In this document: one piece after another, positions 7,048 to 14,898 of the stretch
How positions within the stretch are numbered: position 1 is the stretch's first letter
Layout of the letters: each line of letters opens with the position of its first letter
Origin: DATKDU01 sp035512595
GTDB taxonomy: Bacteria > Planctomycetota > Planctomycetia > Pirellulales > Pirellulaceae
Direction: 5' to 3'
Assembly: GCA_035512595.1 (NCBI GenBank)
Contig: DATKDU010000061.1
Location: 1 to 33,644, forward strand
Length of the DNA: 33,644 bases
Position numbers and translations under genes: made by a program
Notes under the pieces: generated by a model
Seen by the model: only the letters and a program-made list of their open reading frames with translations
Databases searched by the model: none
What the model was told of the DNA's origin: nothing

Positions 7048-8142
7048 GTGAATTTGCGCGCGATGGCATACTTCGGTGTGGTTTGGGCGGCCGCCCTCTT
7101 GTCGGTATCGCCGGCAATGGCGCAAAGCCGCTCGGTGCTCAAAGCCTTTGGCGACGTGATCAGCCAGGCCGCCCAAAGCACCGTCCAGATCCGCATCAAC
7201 GGCAACAAGCAGCCGTCGGCCCTGGGAACGATCGTCGCCGCTGACGGTTACGTGTTGACCAAGGCCAGCGAGGTCAAAGGAAAGATCGAGTGCCAGCTTC
7301 TGGATGGCCGCCGCTTCGAAGCCAGGCTCGTCGGACTGGACAAAAACACCGACCTGGCGGTGCTCAAGATCGACGCCCAGGATTTGCCGACGATTCAGTG
7401 GCGAGAGGGGGACGAGCTGACGACCGGCGCCTGGCTGGCCACTCCCGGCTTTGACAACTCCGACCCGGACAAGATCAAACCGGCCGCCATCGCCACCGGC
7501 GTGGTCAGCGTCACCGCGCGGAAGATCCCTTCCCCGCCGGCCGCCATGGGGGTCAAGCTCGAAGAGCGCGACGACGTGGCGATGGTCAAGGAAGTGATGG
7601 ACGACAGCCCCGCCCAAAAAGCGGGCGTCCTCGCCGGCGACGTGATTCGCAAGATCGACGGCAAGCAGATCGCCACCTCCAGGGAGTTGATCGCCACCGT
7701 CAGCGAGCACCAGCCGGGGGACAAGATCCGGCTGACCATCGAGCGGGAAGACACCGAACTGGCCATCGAGGTCGTTCTCGGCAGCCGGATGCAGATTCTC
7801 GTCCGCGAAATGGGGGCCCACGGCGGCATCGACCGGGCCGATTTCCAGAATCATCTCGGCGGCGAGTTGAGCGAGCGGCGGGCCGGCTTCCCCTCCGCCA
7901 TCCAGCACGACACGGTCCTCAAGCCGTCCGATTGCGGCGGGCCGATCGTCGATCTGTCGGGCAAAGTCGTGGGTATCAACATCGCCCGCGCCGGCCGCGT
8001 CGAAAGTTTTGCCTTGCCCGCCTCGCTCGTGCAGAGCCTGCTACCCGACTTGATGTCGGGCAAGCTCAATCCCAACCCGCAGACCGAAGCGGTCGCGGAA
8101 GGCACCAAGCCGGTGGTGGAAGAAGAGAAGAAGGTGCAGTAG
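7048..8142 (+). CDS. Degenerate trypsin-like protein with nested PDZ domain
   Basis: This 364-residue secreted protein (signal peptide to about AMAQ, residue 26) is related to its upstream neighbour. The GTG at 7048 has AAGGAG seven bases before it and is the likely start. The order of parts is unusual: the His-site region (GYVLTKASEV, with Ser74 where His should be), then the conserved Asp102 (NTDLAVLKI), then a PDZ domain at about 165-245, and only then the nucleophile region (KPSDCGGPIVDLSGKVVGIN), where Cys296 replaces Ser. So the triad is Ser-Asp-Cys rather than His-Asp-Ser, and the PDZ sits inside the protease domain. It is probably a non-proteolytic binding partner or regulator of the upstream protease, unless Cys296 is active with another base. 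The C-terminal tail is charged. Confidence 0.8.
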   Translation: MNLRAMAYFGVVWAAALLSVSPAMAQSRSVLKAFGDVISQAAQSTVQIRINGNKQPSALGTIVAADGYVLTKASEVKGKIECQLLDGRRFEARLVGLDKNTDLAVLKIDAQDLPTIQWREGDELTTGAWLATPGFDNSDPDKIKPAAIATGVVSVTARKIPSPPAAMGVKLEERDDVAMVKEVMDDSPAQKAGVLAGDVIRKIDGKQIATSRELIATVSEHQPGDKIRLTIEREDTELAIEVVLGSRMQILVREMGAHGGIDRADFQNHLGGELSERRAGFPSAIQHDTVLKPSDCGGPIVDLSGKVVGINIARAGRVESFALPASLVQSLLPDLMSGKLNPNPQTEAVAEGTKPVVEEEKKVQ

Positions 8143-8165
8143 AGCCTTGGCGATTCGATGACGAC

Positions 8166-8912
8166 TTAGAACGCGCCTAGGTCGTCCAGCGTAAAGCCCG
8201 CTAAACTTCCAATGATTTGCTCTAAGCTCCAATCGGGATCAATGAAGGCAGGGTCGTGGATCGCTCGCGGAACGACCTCGTTCAACGCGGCCTTGACATC
8301 CGCCCAATCATGACTCGGACAAATTACGATGGGGCGTACGATGGGATGGCGAACGAAACTGAAGTCGCCTTGATGCCGCCATTCACGCTCCCACCAAAAC
8401 TCTTTCTTGTAGCCGCCAATGCCGGTGGCGGTTCGTCTCGTCCCCATTTGCTCGATAAACGGGGTCAGTCGAGAGATGGGTTGTGCTGCATAGTTCCCCG
8501 TAGCAACTGCAGCATCAATCAACGTTTCAAGTGGACTCGTCAACCAGCTATGGCCGGGCGTGATGTCGAGGTACCACACGGGATTCACGCCGCGTTTTCT
8601 TCCCTGCTTTTTCGATATCGCGATGCCGTACGGCGCAAACCGATACCTTCGGTTCTCAATCGGACTGGTCAGAATGTACACATACTCAAGCGGCGTCTCC
8701 GTGAAGCACACGCACTTTTGCGATTCGATTGGCTGGTTTGCATTCCCCAGTCGCTGCACGGCCGGTCCGAACGGACTGCGCGCTTCAATCGTGTGACTTC
8801 TCAAGATGCTGATCAGCCGTTGCTTCGGCGTCTCGGCGGGACCCGCACGAGTTAGGTGGACCAGGAACGTGCTTAGATCCGTTCGCCGGGCTAGAAGTTG
8901 TTCGATCTTCAT
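8166..8912 (-). CDS. AbiGi/DUF2971-like protein (possible abortive-infection component)
   Basis: This soluble protein has 248 residues. Its landmarks are FLVHLTR near the N-terminus, CVCFTETPLEYVY, the block APYGIAISKKQGRKRGVNPVW, and EFWWEREWRH in the C-terminal half. This series (FTE-P, YGI-KK---GANPV, EREWR) resembles AbiGi (PF10899), the antitoxin of a phage abortive-infection pair, and DUF2971 proteins, which share the EREWR signature. The assignment is by recalled pattern, not by search. It begins 14 bp after the stop of the coiled-coil gene on the same strand and should be translated from the same mRNA. Its 3' end converges on the protease gene with a 23-bp gap. An AbiGii-like nucleotidyltransferase partner is not present. 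Confidence 0.5.
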   Translation of the reverse strand: MKIEQLLARRTDLSTFLVHLTRAGPAETPKQRLISILRSHTIEARSPFGPAVQRLGNANQPIESQKCVCFTETPLEYVYILTSPIENRRYRFAPYGIAISKKQGRKRGVNPVWYLDITPGHSWLTSPLETLIDAAVATGNYAAQPISRLTPFIEQMGTRRTATGIGGYKKEFWWEREWRHQGDFSFVRHPIVRPIVICPSHDWADVKAALNEVVPRAIHDPAFIDPDWSLEQIIGSLAGFTLDDLGAF

Positions 8913-8926
8913 GGCCTCAGGTCAAC

Positions 8927-9445
8927 TTACCTTGCCATGAATCGCGCGACGTTTGCGGTCGGAACCTCGCCAGATTCAAGAAGTTTGCCAGTTGCCTCGG
9001 CAACATTGGTCTCAAACCATGCGGGGGACGAGCCCTCATTGAAGTCCTGCGAGGCCGAGTAGCACGCCCCTTTAGATGTCTGGGCATCGACTCGAGCGAC
9101 TGACTTATCCGGGCTGTAGACGATTACCGCCTGTAGGTAGCAATGCTCGCCGCACTCGAGGGTACTGCCCACCGTACCGCGATTCTCCTGTTCGTCGTTA
9201 ATGTAGTTGCCGATGAAAAAGAATCCCGCCTCCGTCAACTTCTTTTGAACATTCCGAAAAAGCGGTTCAAGATGGTTGTTCTTGAATCGCTCAGCGCGTC
9301 CTTTGACCTCGAAAAACCTGGCGGCCCGGGCACGGGCCTCTTCCAATCTCGCGGCTTCCATTTCGCGCTGGACTTTCTCGCGATCCGCCAACTTAGCCTT
9401 TGCGGAGGCAATCGAAGCGGTCAGATGATCCTCGAAGTTGGGCAT
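8927..9445 (-). CDS. Hypothetical protein with N-terminal coiled coil
   Basis: This protein has 172 residues and I recognise no family. Residues about 10-60 are a charged Ala/Glu/Arg-rich helix predicted to form a coiled coil (KVQREMEAARLEEARARAAR). The remainder reads as a small alpha/beta domain with FFIGNYINDEQENRGTVGS, a pair Cys-x-x-x-Cys (ECGEHC) and AVIVYSPDKSVARVDAQT. There is no signal peptide. A strong ribosome binding site (AAAGGAGGG) precedes the ATG at 9445. It is the first gene of a two-gene unit with the AbiGi/DUF2971-like gene; as the partner in such a unit it could be the toxin or sensor, but that is conjecture. Confidence 0.6.
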   Translation of the reverse strand: MPNFEDHLTASIASAKAKLADREKVQREMEAARLEEARARAARFFEVKGRAERFKNNHLEPLFRNVQKKLTEAGFFFIGNYINDEQENRGTVGSTLECGEHCYLQAVIVYSPDKSVARVDAQTSKGACYSASQDFNEGSSPAWFETNVAEATGKLLESGEVPTANVARFMAR

Positions 9446-9572
9446 TGGATCCCTCCTTTAGCTCCCGCCGGGTTCTATTTGGTTAGTCCGCCGGAATGTG
9501 TACACACGGTGATTTTAGGTGCGTTCGGCTGGGAATTCAAGTTATCGGCGAGTGACTCTTATCCGGTGCCTG

Positions 9573-9597
9573 CCGCCCCTTACCGCCCCTTACCGCA
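9573..9597. repeat. Short tandem repeat, 10-bp unit
   Basis: About two and a half copies of CCGCCCCTTA lie in the 167-bp gap between ruvX and the coiled-coil protein gene. Nothing else is seen in this gap. Confidence 0.6.
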
Positions 9598-9612
9598 GCC
9601 GATTTGAATGCC

Positions 9613-10086
9613 TCAATCCCCAATCCCTCCCGGCGGTTCTTCCCGCCGGCTCGATTCCAGATACGCGACGAGCATGATCTGCGCGGCCAGCTTATCCAGC
9701 CGCGCCTTTCGCCGCTTTTTGGTAAGCCCCGCCGCCTGCAGCGCTTCTTCGGCTTGAGCCGACGTGTACCGTTCGTCGAACAGCCGCACGGGAAGCGCGG
9801 TCGTTTCCGCCAGCCACTGGGCGAATTGCCGCGACTCGTGCGACTTGCCGCTTTCGTGCCCGCTGGTGTGGACGGGCAGCCCGACCACGAAGCCGGCCAG
9901 CCGTTCTTCAACGGCCAGCTTGCGAAAATACGCCGCATCCGCCTCCAGGCTGCGGCGGGTGTAATTATCCAGCGGGCTGGCGAGCTGCTGGGCCGGGTCG
10001 GTGATCGCCACGCCGATCCGCACCGTGCCGAAGTCGATGCCGGCGATCCGCCCCTGCCGAGGCAAATTGTCCTGCGGACCGCTCAT
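9613..10086 (-). CDS. ruvX: RuvX/YqgF Holliday-junction resolvase-like protein
   Basis: This 157-residue protein has the RNase H-like fold of the YqgF/RuvX family. The first catalytic strand IAGIDFGTVRIGVAITD carries the leading Asp; VVGLPVHTSGHESG is the second conserved block, followed by LFDERYTSAQAEEAL and the terminal DKLAAQIMLVAYL with the last acidic residue. The family acts in processing of 16S rRNA precursors and, in some bacteria, as a Holliday-junction resolvase or antitermination factor. Length is normal for the family. The ATG at 10086 overlaps the stop of the upstream hydrolase gene by four bases (ATGA), so the two are translationally coupled. The cytoplasmic housekeeping role seems unrelated to its secreted partner. 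Confidence 0.92.
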   Translation of the reverse strand: MSGPQDNLPRQGRIAGIDFGTVRIGVAITDPAQQLASPLDNYTRRSLEADAAYFRKLAVEERLAGFVVGLPVHTSGHESGKSHESRQFAQWLAETTALPVRLFDERYTSAQAEEALQAAGLTKKRRKARLDKLAAQIMLVAYLESSRREEPPGGIGD

Positions 10087-11129
10087 GGAGACGCCTGCGC
10101 TGGAATTGCCGCCGGCCTTTCCTCGTCGATGATCGGCATTCGCTTGTCTGCCGACTCAAAACACCCTTCCTGGAGAAATCGCCGCACGCAGCGGCGAACG
10201 CGCGGATCGTCCATCAAGTCGCCGTGCGAGCAGGGGACCACGAGAAAGTCGCACGCCCCGGGCAGCTTCGTCTCTTCGACCTTGACCACCAGGTCGCCGT
10301 CGCCGTCGAGCAGCGGATTTTTCAGCCCCCCTGTGTTGACGCTGCCGGCAATGATCCCGAATTCAAACGGCGGCACCGCCAGCCGCTTCTCCACGTCGCT
10401 CCACTCGGCCGCCAGTTGCTTGCCCGCCGGCCCGAGCACCAGGTCGAAGACTTTGTTGTCCTTGAAATACTGGGCGAACCGCGCCCCGTGGTTGGGGGGC
10501 CCGAGCATCACCATCCGCTTGATTCGCGGATCGACCTTCCACTTGGGCTCTGCCGCCGCCGCCTCGCCGACGTACCGCCGCACGACGAGATTGCCCAGGC
10601 TATGGCAAACGAAATGAATCTCCGTCACTCCCTCCAGGTGCTCGATCACGCGGGCCAGCGCCGCCGCATGGTCGTCGAGCGTCCGCCGCGTGCTGGCGTA
10701 CGACACGTTCAGCCACAGATAATCCCCCTCCTGCTCCAGGTACTTGCCGATCCCCTCCATCATGTCGCGCGAGCGGATCAGCCCGTGCAGCGTGACGACT
10801 GCCGGCCCCTTCATCGGCGCCAGTTTGCGGGCCGTTTTCAGCTCCTCGAGCTTCCGCCGGCATTCGTCAAACGTCCCCGACGCCTGGCGATAATCGCTCT
10901 CATCCAGCAGCCGGTAATGCCCCGTCAAGACGTTCTGCTGAATCCGCCAGCCCCGAAACACCAGCTCGTCGCTCCAGAACTGCGTCCCCCCCATCGTCTT
11001 GGTGACCGGATTCGCCCGCACCGGCGCGGGCGCCGTCGCAGCGTCGTCAGCTAGTACAGGCGCGGCCAGACACAACGCCAGTGCGTGGAAAAATGCTGCT
11101 CGGCTGACAAGGGATGGGCAGTGGCGCAT
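10083..11129 (-). CDS. Secreted alpha/beta hydrolase (lipase-like)
   Basis: This protein has 348 residues with a signal peptide ending near VLADDA (about residue 28). After a Trp-rich leader comes an alpha/beta-hydrolase core: VVTLHGLIRS (oxyanion strand, residues about 111-120), then HFVCHSLGNLVV with the nucleophile elbow Ser177, LGPPNHGARFA, a DGDGDLVV segment likely carrying the acid, and CSHGDLMDD with the probable catalytic His. The arrangement resembles esterases and lipases that act on acyl esters; substrate unknown. The mature enzyme should be exported. It lies directly upstream of ruvX with a four-base overlap. The region upstream of its start is a repeat island, so its promoter must lie within or next to the repeats. 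Confidence 0.82.
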   Translation of the reverse strand: MRHCPSLVSRAAFFHALALCLAAPVLADDAATAPAPVRANPVTKTMGGTQFWSDELVFRGWRIQQNVLTGHYRLLDESDYRQASGTFDECRRKLEELKTARKLAPMKGPAVVTLHGLIRSRDMMEGIGKYLEQEGDYLWLNVSYASTRRTLDDHAAALARVIEHLEGVTEIHFVCHSLGNLVVRRYVGEAAAAEPKWKVDPRIKRMVMLGPPNHGARFAQYFKDNKVFDLVLGPAGKQLAAEWSDVEKRLAVPPFEFGIIAGSVNTGGLKNPLLDGDGDLVVKVEETKLPGACDFLVVPCSHGDLMDDPRVRRCVRRFLQEGCFESADKRMPIIDEERPAAIPAQASP

Positions 11130-11212
11130 GGGCAGATGGCTGGGGGAACGACCAACGTTGCCTACGTCGTACTATTATTCCCCACCTCACCCGCCAGGGA
11201 CAATAGAAATAC

Positions 11213-11320
11213 GTCCCCCTCTCCCTCTGGGAGAGGGCCGGGGTGAGGGTTTTGGCATGGGTGAAAAGTGCTGGCGGCCCGCACGTCCCCCTCTCCCTCT
11301 GGGAGTGGGCTGGGGTGAGG
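11213..11320. repeat. Two direct copies of a CCCTCTCCCTCTGGGAG repeat
   Basis: Each copy reads CCCCCTCTCCCTCTGGGAG followed by a GGGC-GGGGTGAGGGT tail; they begin near 11213 and 11285 and differ at a few positions. Each copy is itself partly palindromic (CCCTCTCCC against GGGAGAGGG). This motif is widely dispersed in high-GC bacteria. It is noncoding. Confidence 0.75.
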
Positions 11321-11449
11321 GTAGGGCGGGTCAAGCTCGCCTCGGCGAGCGCCGACCCGCCGGGATGCGTGCTACAACGCAGGTAACGCGAGTCGAGCGC
11401 CGATTCCGGTGGGTCGGCGCGGCCTGATAGCCGCTGGACGCCACCCTAC
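11321..11449. repeat. Inverted repeat, GTAGGGYGGG...CCACCCTAC type
   Basis: The left arm (11321-11363) begins GTAGGGCGGG and ends GCCGACCCGCCGG. The right arm (11407-11449) ends GACGCCACCCTAC and begins CCGGTGGGTCGGCGC. The outer 10-13 bases of the arms are near-perfect reverse complements. The same arm type recurs at 13064-13302, so this is a repeat family in the genome. Confidence 0.75.
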
Positions 11450-11588
11450 TTTTTTTGCCCGGGTTGGAATAATTGTTCACCATCGCGCATCGAATAGATA
11501 GGCCCCCGGTGCGCGGGGCTGCTGGCGGGCGAGGGCCGGCCGGATGATGTTTGACAATACGGTAGTCCGCAGGACAGTCCAAAGTCCT

Positions 11589-11955
11589 GAGAACCAGGGG
11601 CCAGGGGCCAGGAAGCAGGGGCCAGGAACCAGGAACCAGGGGCCAGGGGCCAGGAACCAGGAGCCGATAAGGCGCGGCGCTGAAACGGGCTTATTAAAGG
11701 AAAATCGGATGGTTTCTCTAAGCCGTTGGCTGAGAACGGTTTAGGTGGCTTGGAGCTAAGTGGCTGGGAGGCAGAGGCACTTATTAAAGAAAAATCCCGT
11801 GGTTTTTCTAAGTGGTTGCCGGAAAACAACTTAGTGGCTGTTTTTTGGCGTAGAAAAAGCGCCGATTCGCTTATCACGCCCGACTCCCTGGCTCCTGACT
11901 CCTGGCTCCTGGCCTCTGGCTCCTGGCTCCTGGCTCCTGGCTCCTTGCCTGCCAC
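11589..11955. repeat. CCAGG/CCTGG inverted tandem blocks enclosing a 90-bp direct repeat
   Basis: A purine-rich tandem block of GGGGCCAGG/GAACCAGG units (11589-11668) is answered by its reverse complement, units of CTGGCTCCTGG (11878-11955). Between them, a 62-nt sequence starting CTTATTAAAGG at 11690 recurs at 11780 with about a dozen changes. The right block runs up to the stop codon of the guanylyltransferase gene. Confidence 0.75.
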
Positions 11956-13041
11956 TTACAAAAACTCCTGCCACCCCCGCTGCTGGAGCTCCTTGACCAG
12001 CTCGCGGATCGCTTCTTCGTCGTGCTTGCTGGCGACCAGCGTGGCGTCAGGGGTGTGGACGACGATCAGGTCGGAGACGCCCAGCGTGGCGACCAGGTGG
12101 TCCCCGGTGGTGCGGACGATGGTGCCGCTGGTGCGAATGCCCAGGTGCTTGCCGACGATAGTGTTGCCCGCCTCATCGGCACCGAGCGTGCGCGCCAGGG
12201 ATTGCCAACTGCCCACGTCGTCCCAGGCGAACGGCGCTTCGATCACGGCGACCTGCGAATGCCGCTCCATGACGGCATAGTCGATCGACTTGCCCTGGAT
12301 GGCAGTGAACTCGCGCTCCAGGACGTCGGGATAGTCGGGTGTGCCGATGGCCTGGCGGATGGTGGAGAGCCTGGCCGCCATTTCCGGCTCGTGTTTGGCG
12401 ATGGCGTCCAGGATGGTCCGCGCCTGCCAGACGAAGATGCCGCTGTTCCAGTAGAAATTGCCGGCGGCCAGAAACTGCTCGGCAGTCTGGCGGTTGGGCT
12501 TTTCGCGAAAGCGGGCGACGCGGAACGCGGCAATGCCGGCGGGAGTTTTGTCGGCCAAGGGCTCGCCGCGCTCGATGTAGCCGAACGTTTCGGCGGGAAA
12601 GGTTGGCTTGATGCCGAAGGTGACGATCCGCTCGGGGTCGGCCTCGACCAGAGCGACTGCCGCGCTAATTGCCTGGCGGAATTTTTCCGGCGGCGAGATC
12701 AAGTGGTCGGCCGGCATCACGGCCATGATCGCGTCAGGGTCGCCGTGGCTGACCAGGTGTGCCGCCAGGGCGACGCAGGGCGCCGTGTCCCGCTTGCACG
12801 GCTCGCCGACGATGTTATCCGCGGGCAGCGTCGCAAGCTGCTGGCGGATTGGCTCGACCAATTGCCGATTGGTGATGACGAGCGTACGCTCTGGCGGGAC
12901 GAGGTTGCCGAGCCGGTCGGCGGTGGCCTGGATCATGGTCCGTCCGCCGGTGAGATCGAGAAGCTGCTTGGGGGTCTTGGTGCGGCTCAGCGGCCAGAAC
13001 CGCGTGCCAAACCCGCCGGCCATGATGATTGCGTGGAGCAT
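11956..13041 (-). CDS. manC: Mannose-1-phosphate guanylyltransferase
   Basis: This 361-residue cytoplasmic nucleotidyltransferase makes GDP-mannose from mannose 1-phosphate and GTP. The N-terminal signature is complete: MAGGFGTRFWPLSR and KTPKQLL (nucleotide and Mg2+ binding). MPADHLI, the FGYIERGEPL block, VARFREKPN, NFYWNSGIFVW and FAWDDVGSWQSL are all typical of GDP-mannose pyrophosphorylases. Length fits the single-domain form without the isomerase domain. The ATG at 13041 sits right before the nucleotide-binding strand; a frame reaching 13161 would be translated repeat sequence and is rejected. The UDP-sugar pyrophosphorylase gene lies upstream on the same strand, suggesting joint supply of activated sugars for glycans. 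Confidence 0.9.
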   Translation of the reverse strand: MLHAIIMAGGFGTRFWPLSRTKTPKQLLDLTGGRTMIQATADRLGNLVPPERTLVITNRQLVEPIRQQLATLPADNIVGEPCKRDTAPCVALAAHLVSHGDPDAIMAVMPADHLISPPEKFRQAISAAVALVEADPERIVTFGIKPTFPAETFGYIERGEPLADKTPAGIAAFRVARFREKPNRQTAEQFLAAGNFYWNSGIFVWQARTILDAIAKHEPEMAARLSTIRQAIGTPDYPDVLEREFTAIQGKSIDYAVMERHSQVAVIEAPFAWDDVGSWQSLARTLGADEAGNTIVGKHLGIRTSGTIVRTTGDHLVATLGVSDLIVVHTPDATLVASKHDEEAIRELVKELQQRGWQEFL

Positions 13042-13063
13042 GGAAGGTCTCTTTTTCGTATTC

Positions 13064-13302
13064 GTAGGGTGGAACAAGACGGCCTCGGCGGTCGCCGGCC
13101 CACCGGGGCAAAGTCCGAAGCTCGAAATATGAAATTCGAAACCACTACGAAATCCCAACATCGAATGTCTTAAACGGAAGGGGCACGGCGTTTATGCCAT
13201 TGCGAATTAGCGACATTCGTGCTTGTTTCGGATTTCGAGCTTCGGATTTCGGATTTGATTCGGTGGGCCGGCGCTCGCCGAGGCGAGTTGGTCCCACCCT
13301 AC
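13064..13302. repeat. Nested inverted repeat element (about 239 bp)
   Basis: The outer arms are 13064-13106 (starting GTAGGGTGG, ending GCCGGCCCACCGG) and 13261-13302 (CGGTGGGCCGGCG to CCCACCCTAC). Inside them a second, AT-richer pair matches: GAAGCTCGAAATATGAAATTCG near 13121-13140 against TTTCGAGCTTCGGATTTCGG near 13229-13250. The element fills the gap between two sugar-nucleotide genes. It shares its outer arms with the repeat at 11321-11449. Confidence 0.75.
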
Positions 13303-13304
13303 AT

Positions 13305-14756
13305 TCACATGAACGTCGGCCCCGTCTCGCTGAAATACGTATCCCGGTCGATGCGCGTCCCGGCCTTGAGCTTCGCCGCGATCTCCGGCGGGTCGAGCGC
13401 CCAGAGCGGATTGATCTCGACGGCGATATCAGGCGCGAGTTGCATGCCGGCCTCCTCGAGCCAGCGGCGGTGCAGTCCGGTCATTGCCGCTTGGGCCGTC
13501 GCCTTGGTGTCGGTCTTCTCGCCGTCGGCATTTTTCACGGGAGCGAACGCTTCGGCCGGATCGGCTTCGACGACCAGGGCGTTTTCCGCCCGCGGCAAGA
13601 GATCGAAGATGAACCGCTCGAAGCGGATGGCGTTTGGCTTTTCGGTCTCGACTTGCTCGCCGCAGTCGCTCCAGTACGGCACTTTCTTGTGGGCGATGTG
13701 GAAGGGGAGCGCATCGGGATCGTCGGCGGCCGCGGCCAGAAAGTCCGCGTCGAACACGTGTACCGCCAGATTGCCGGCCCACAGCTTGAGGCTGCCGTCG
13801 GCATTCGTCTGGCGGGCGGCGGATTCGGACAGGTCGCTGTACTCGATGATGTGGACTCGGCCATCGACGCTGACCACGTTGCCGACGCGCTCCAGCGGAT
13901 CGCGTTTGCGGGCGACCTGCGTCGTCATTTGCGAGCCCGCCAGAAGATGGCAGCCGATGAGATACGGCTGGCAGACGGTGAGCAGGGGGTTGTCCACCTG
14001 GCCGTAGAAGAGGTGCTTGATGCCGCGGCTGCCGACGTCGGAGAGGCAGCCGCTCTTGACGAAGGCCTGGAGCATGCCGCCGTGTCCATCAGGTCCGAGG
14101 AAGAGCGAATCGGGCGCTTCGAGCAGAATTTTTTCCCAGCGGTCGTCGAGAGCCCACATCGTCGCCTGGCAGAAGATCTTGAGGTCGCACTTTGCCAGGC
14201 CGAAGTTGCCGTGCTCGGTGAGAAACTCGCGCGTGGCGGCGTCGGTGGCCGGGCTGGTCATCAGGTAGAGAGGGATGGGATTGCCGTAGCGGCGGCTGAC
14301 GGCCCGCAACTGATCGATGATCACCTCAAACAGGCAGCGCCGCGAAAGGGGACCGATCTCGGACATCCCTTTCGGCTTGTCGAAGCCGAGCCGCGTGCCG
14401 AGCCCGCCCGCGACGAGGATCATGCCGACTTCGCCGCCCCGCAGCGCCGACTCGCCGCGTTCGATGGCCTCTCGGCGAGTGAATGGGCCTTGGCCGTCGA
14501 GCCGGATCGCGGGCGGGGATTCGGCGCGAGTCGCGAGCGCCGCAAACTGGGCCTTGTCGTCGGCCGCCGATTCACTGCGCCGGCTGCGGAGGTTGGCGAG
14601 CAGTTCCAGATCGATTTCGGCAATCTGAGTCGAGAGCTTCTGCCGCTGGGCCGCATCGAGCCGGTCCCAGAAGGCCAGCAGGTGTTCCTGTCCAGCCGGA
14701 CGAAGGCGGGCCAGGAGGGCGTTTTTATCGAGGGTGGGAGTTTGATTTTCAGGCAT
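13305..14756 (-). CDS. UDPGP-family UTP-sugar-1-phosphate uridylyltransferase
   Basis: This 483-residue enzyme of the UDPGP type 1 family transfers UMP from UTP to a sugar 1-phosphate. The diagnostic loop ILVAGGLGTRLGFDKPKGM is at residues 113-131 and follows the eukaryote-type UDP-GlcNAc pyrophosphorylase pattern (LAGGxGTRLG, PKGM). PLYLMTSPATD, the GPDGHGG loop (FLGPDGHGGM), YGQVDNPLL and the Lys-rich PFHIAHKKVPYW are further conserved blocks; FERFIFDLLP matches the C-terminal part. The substrate is most likely GlcNAc-1-P or glucose-1-P; the sequence alone does not decide. It is cytoplasmic. It lies 18 bp downstream of a small membrane-protein gene and upstream of manC. Confidence 0.87.
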   Translation of the reverse strand: MPENQTPTLDKNALLARLRPAGQEHLLAFWDRLDAAQRQKLSTQIAEIDLELLANLRSRRSESAADDKAQFAALATRAESPPAIRLDGQGPFTRREAIERGESALRGGEVGMILVAGGLGTRLGFDKPKGMSEIGPLSRRCLFEVIIDQLRAVSRRYGNPIPLYLMTSPATDAATREFLTEHGNFGLAKCDLKIFCQATMWALDDRWEKILLEAPDSLFLGPDGHGGMLQAFVKSGCLSDVGSRGIKHLFYGQVDNPLLTVCQPYLIGCHLLAGSQMTTQVARKRDPLERVGNVVSVDGRVHIIEYSDLSESAARQTNADGSLKLWAGNLAVHVFDADFLAAAADDPDALPFHIAHKKVPYWSDCGEQVETEKPNAIRFERFIFDLLPRAENALVVEADPAEAFAPVKNADGEKTDTKATAQAAMTGLHRRWLEEAGMQLAPDIAVEINPLWALDPPEIAAKLKAGTRIDRDTYFSETGPTFM

Positions 14757-14774
14757 AGGATGGGAGTGACCACA

Positions 14775-14891
14775 TTAAAACCACCAGCGGTTGACCCAGC
14801 CGTAAGCGGCCAGGGCCAACAGCGGGAACAGGACGAAAATCGCCCCGTAGGTAAAGACCGTGGTCCAGACGTGTCGCGGCCAGCGGGCCAT
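14775..14891 (-). CDS. Small single-pass membrane protein (38 aa)
   Basis: A short reading frame from the ATG at 14891 encodes MARWPRHVWTTVFTYGAI followed by a hydrophobic helix (FVLFPLLALAAYGW) and a VNRWWF end. Positive residues precede one transmembrane segment of about 20 residues, and the frame stops 18 bp before the pyrophosphorylase start, so it could be the first gene of that transcript. Small proteins of this kind are usually missed by gene finders. It is not conserved in any family I can name. A larger open frame in the same phase extends upstream but is antisense to the metallopeptidase gene and is rejected. Confidence 0.5.
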   Translation of the reverse strand: MARWPRHVWTTVFTYGAIFVLFPLLALAAYGWVNRWWF

Positions 14892-14898
14892 AGTTGTA

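Larger units (their letters stand above)
11130..11955. repeat. 826-bp gene-free repeat island
   Basis: No credible gene lies here. In order it contains two copies of a CCCTCTCCCTCTGGGAG motif, an inverted repeat at 11321-11449, a CCAGG-rich tandem block at 11589-11668, a 62-nt sequence repeated at a 90-bp period (11690 and 11780), and a reverse-complement CCTGG-rich block at 11878-11955. A 169-codon minus-strand frame across the right part is only a by-product of the repeats (Gly/Ser/Gln/Pro-rich). The region separates the hydrolase/ruvX unit from the guanylyltransferase gene. Confidence 0.8.

Noticed and set aside
11446..11955. 169-codon minus-strand frame rich in Gly, Ser, Gln and Pro
   Set aside because: Composed of tandem and inverted repeats; no ribosome binding site and no domain.
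12022..13173. 383-codon plus-strand frame
   Set aside because: Shadow of the guanylyltransferase gene; no motif and composition typical of antisense GC-rich sequence.
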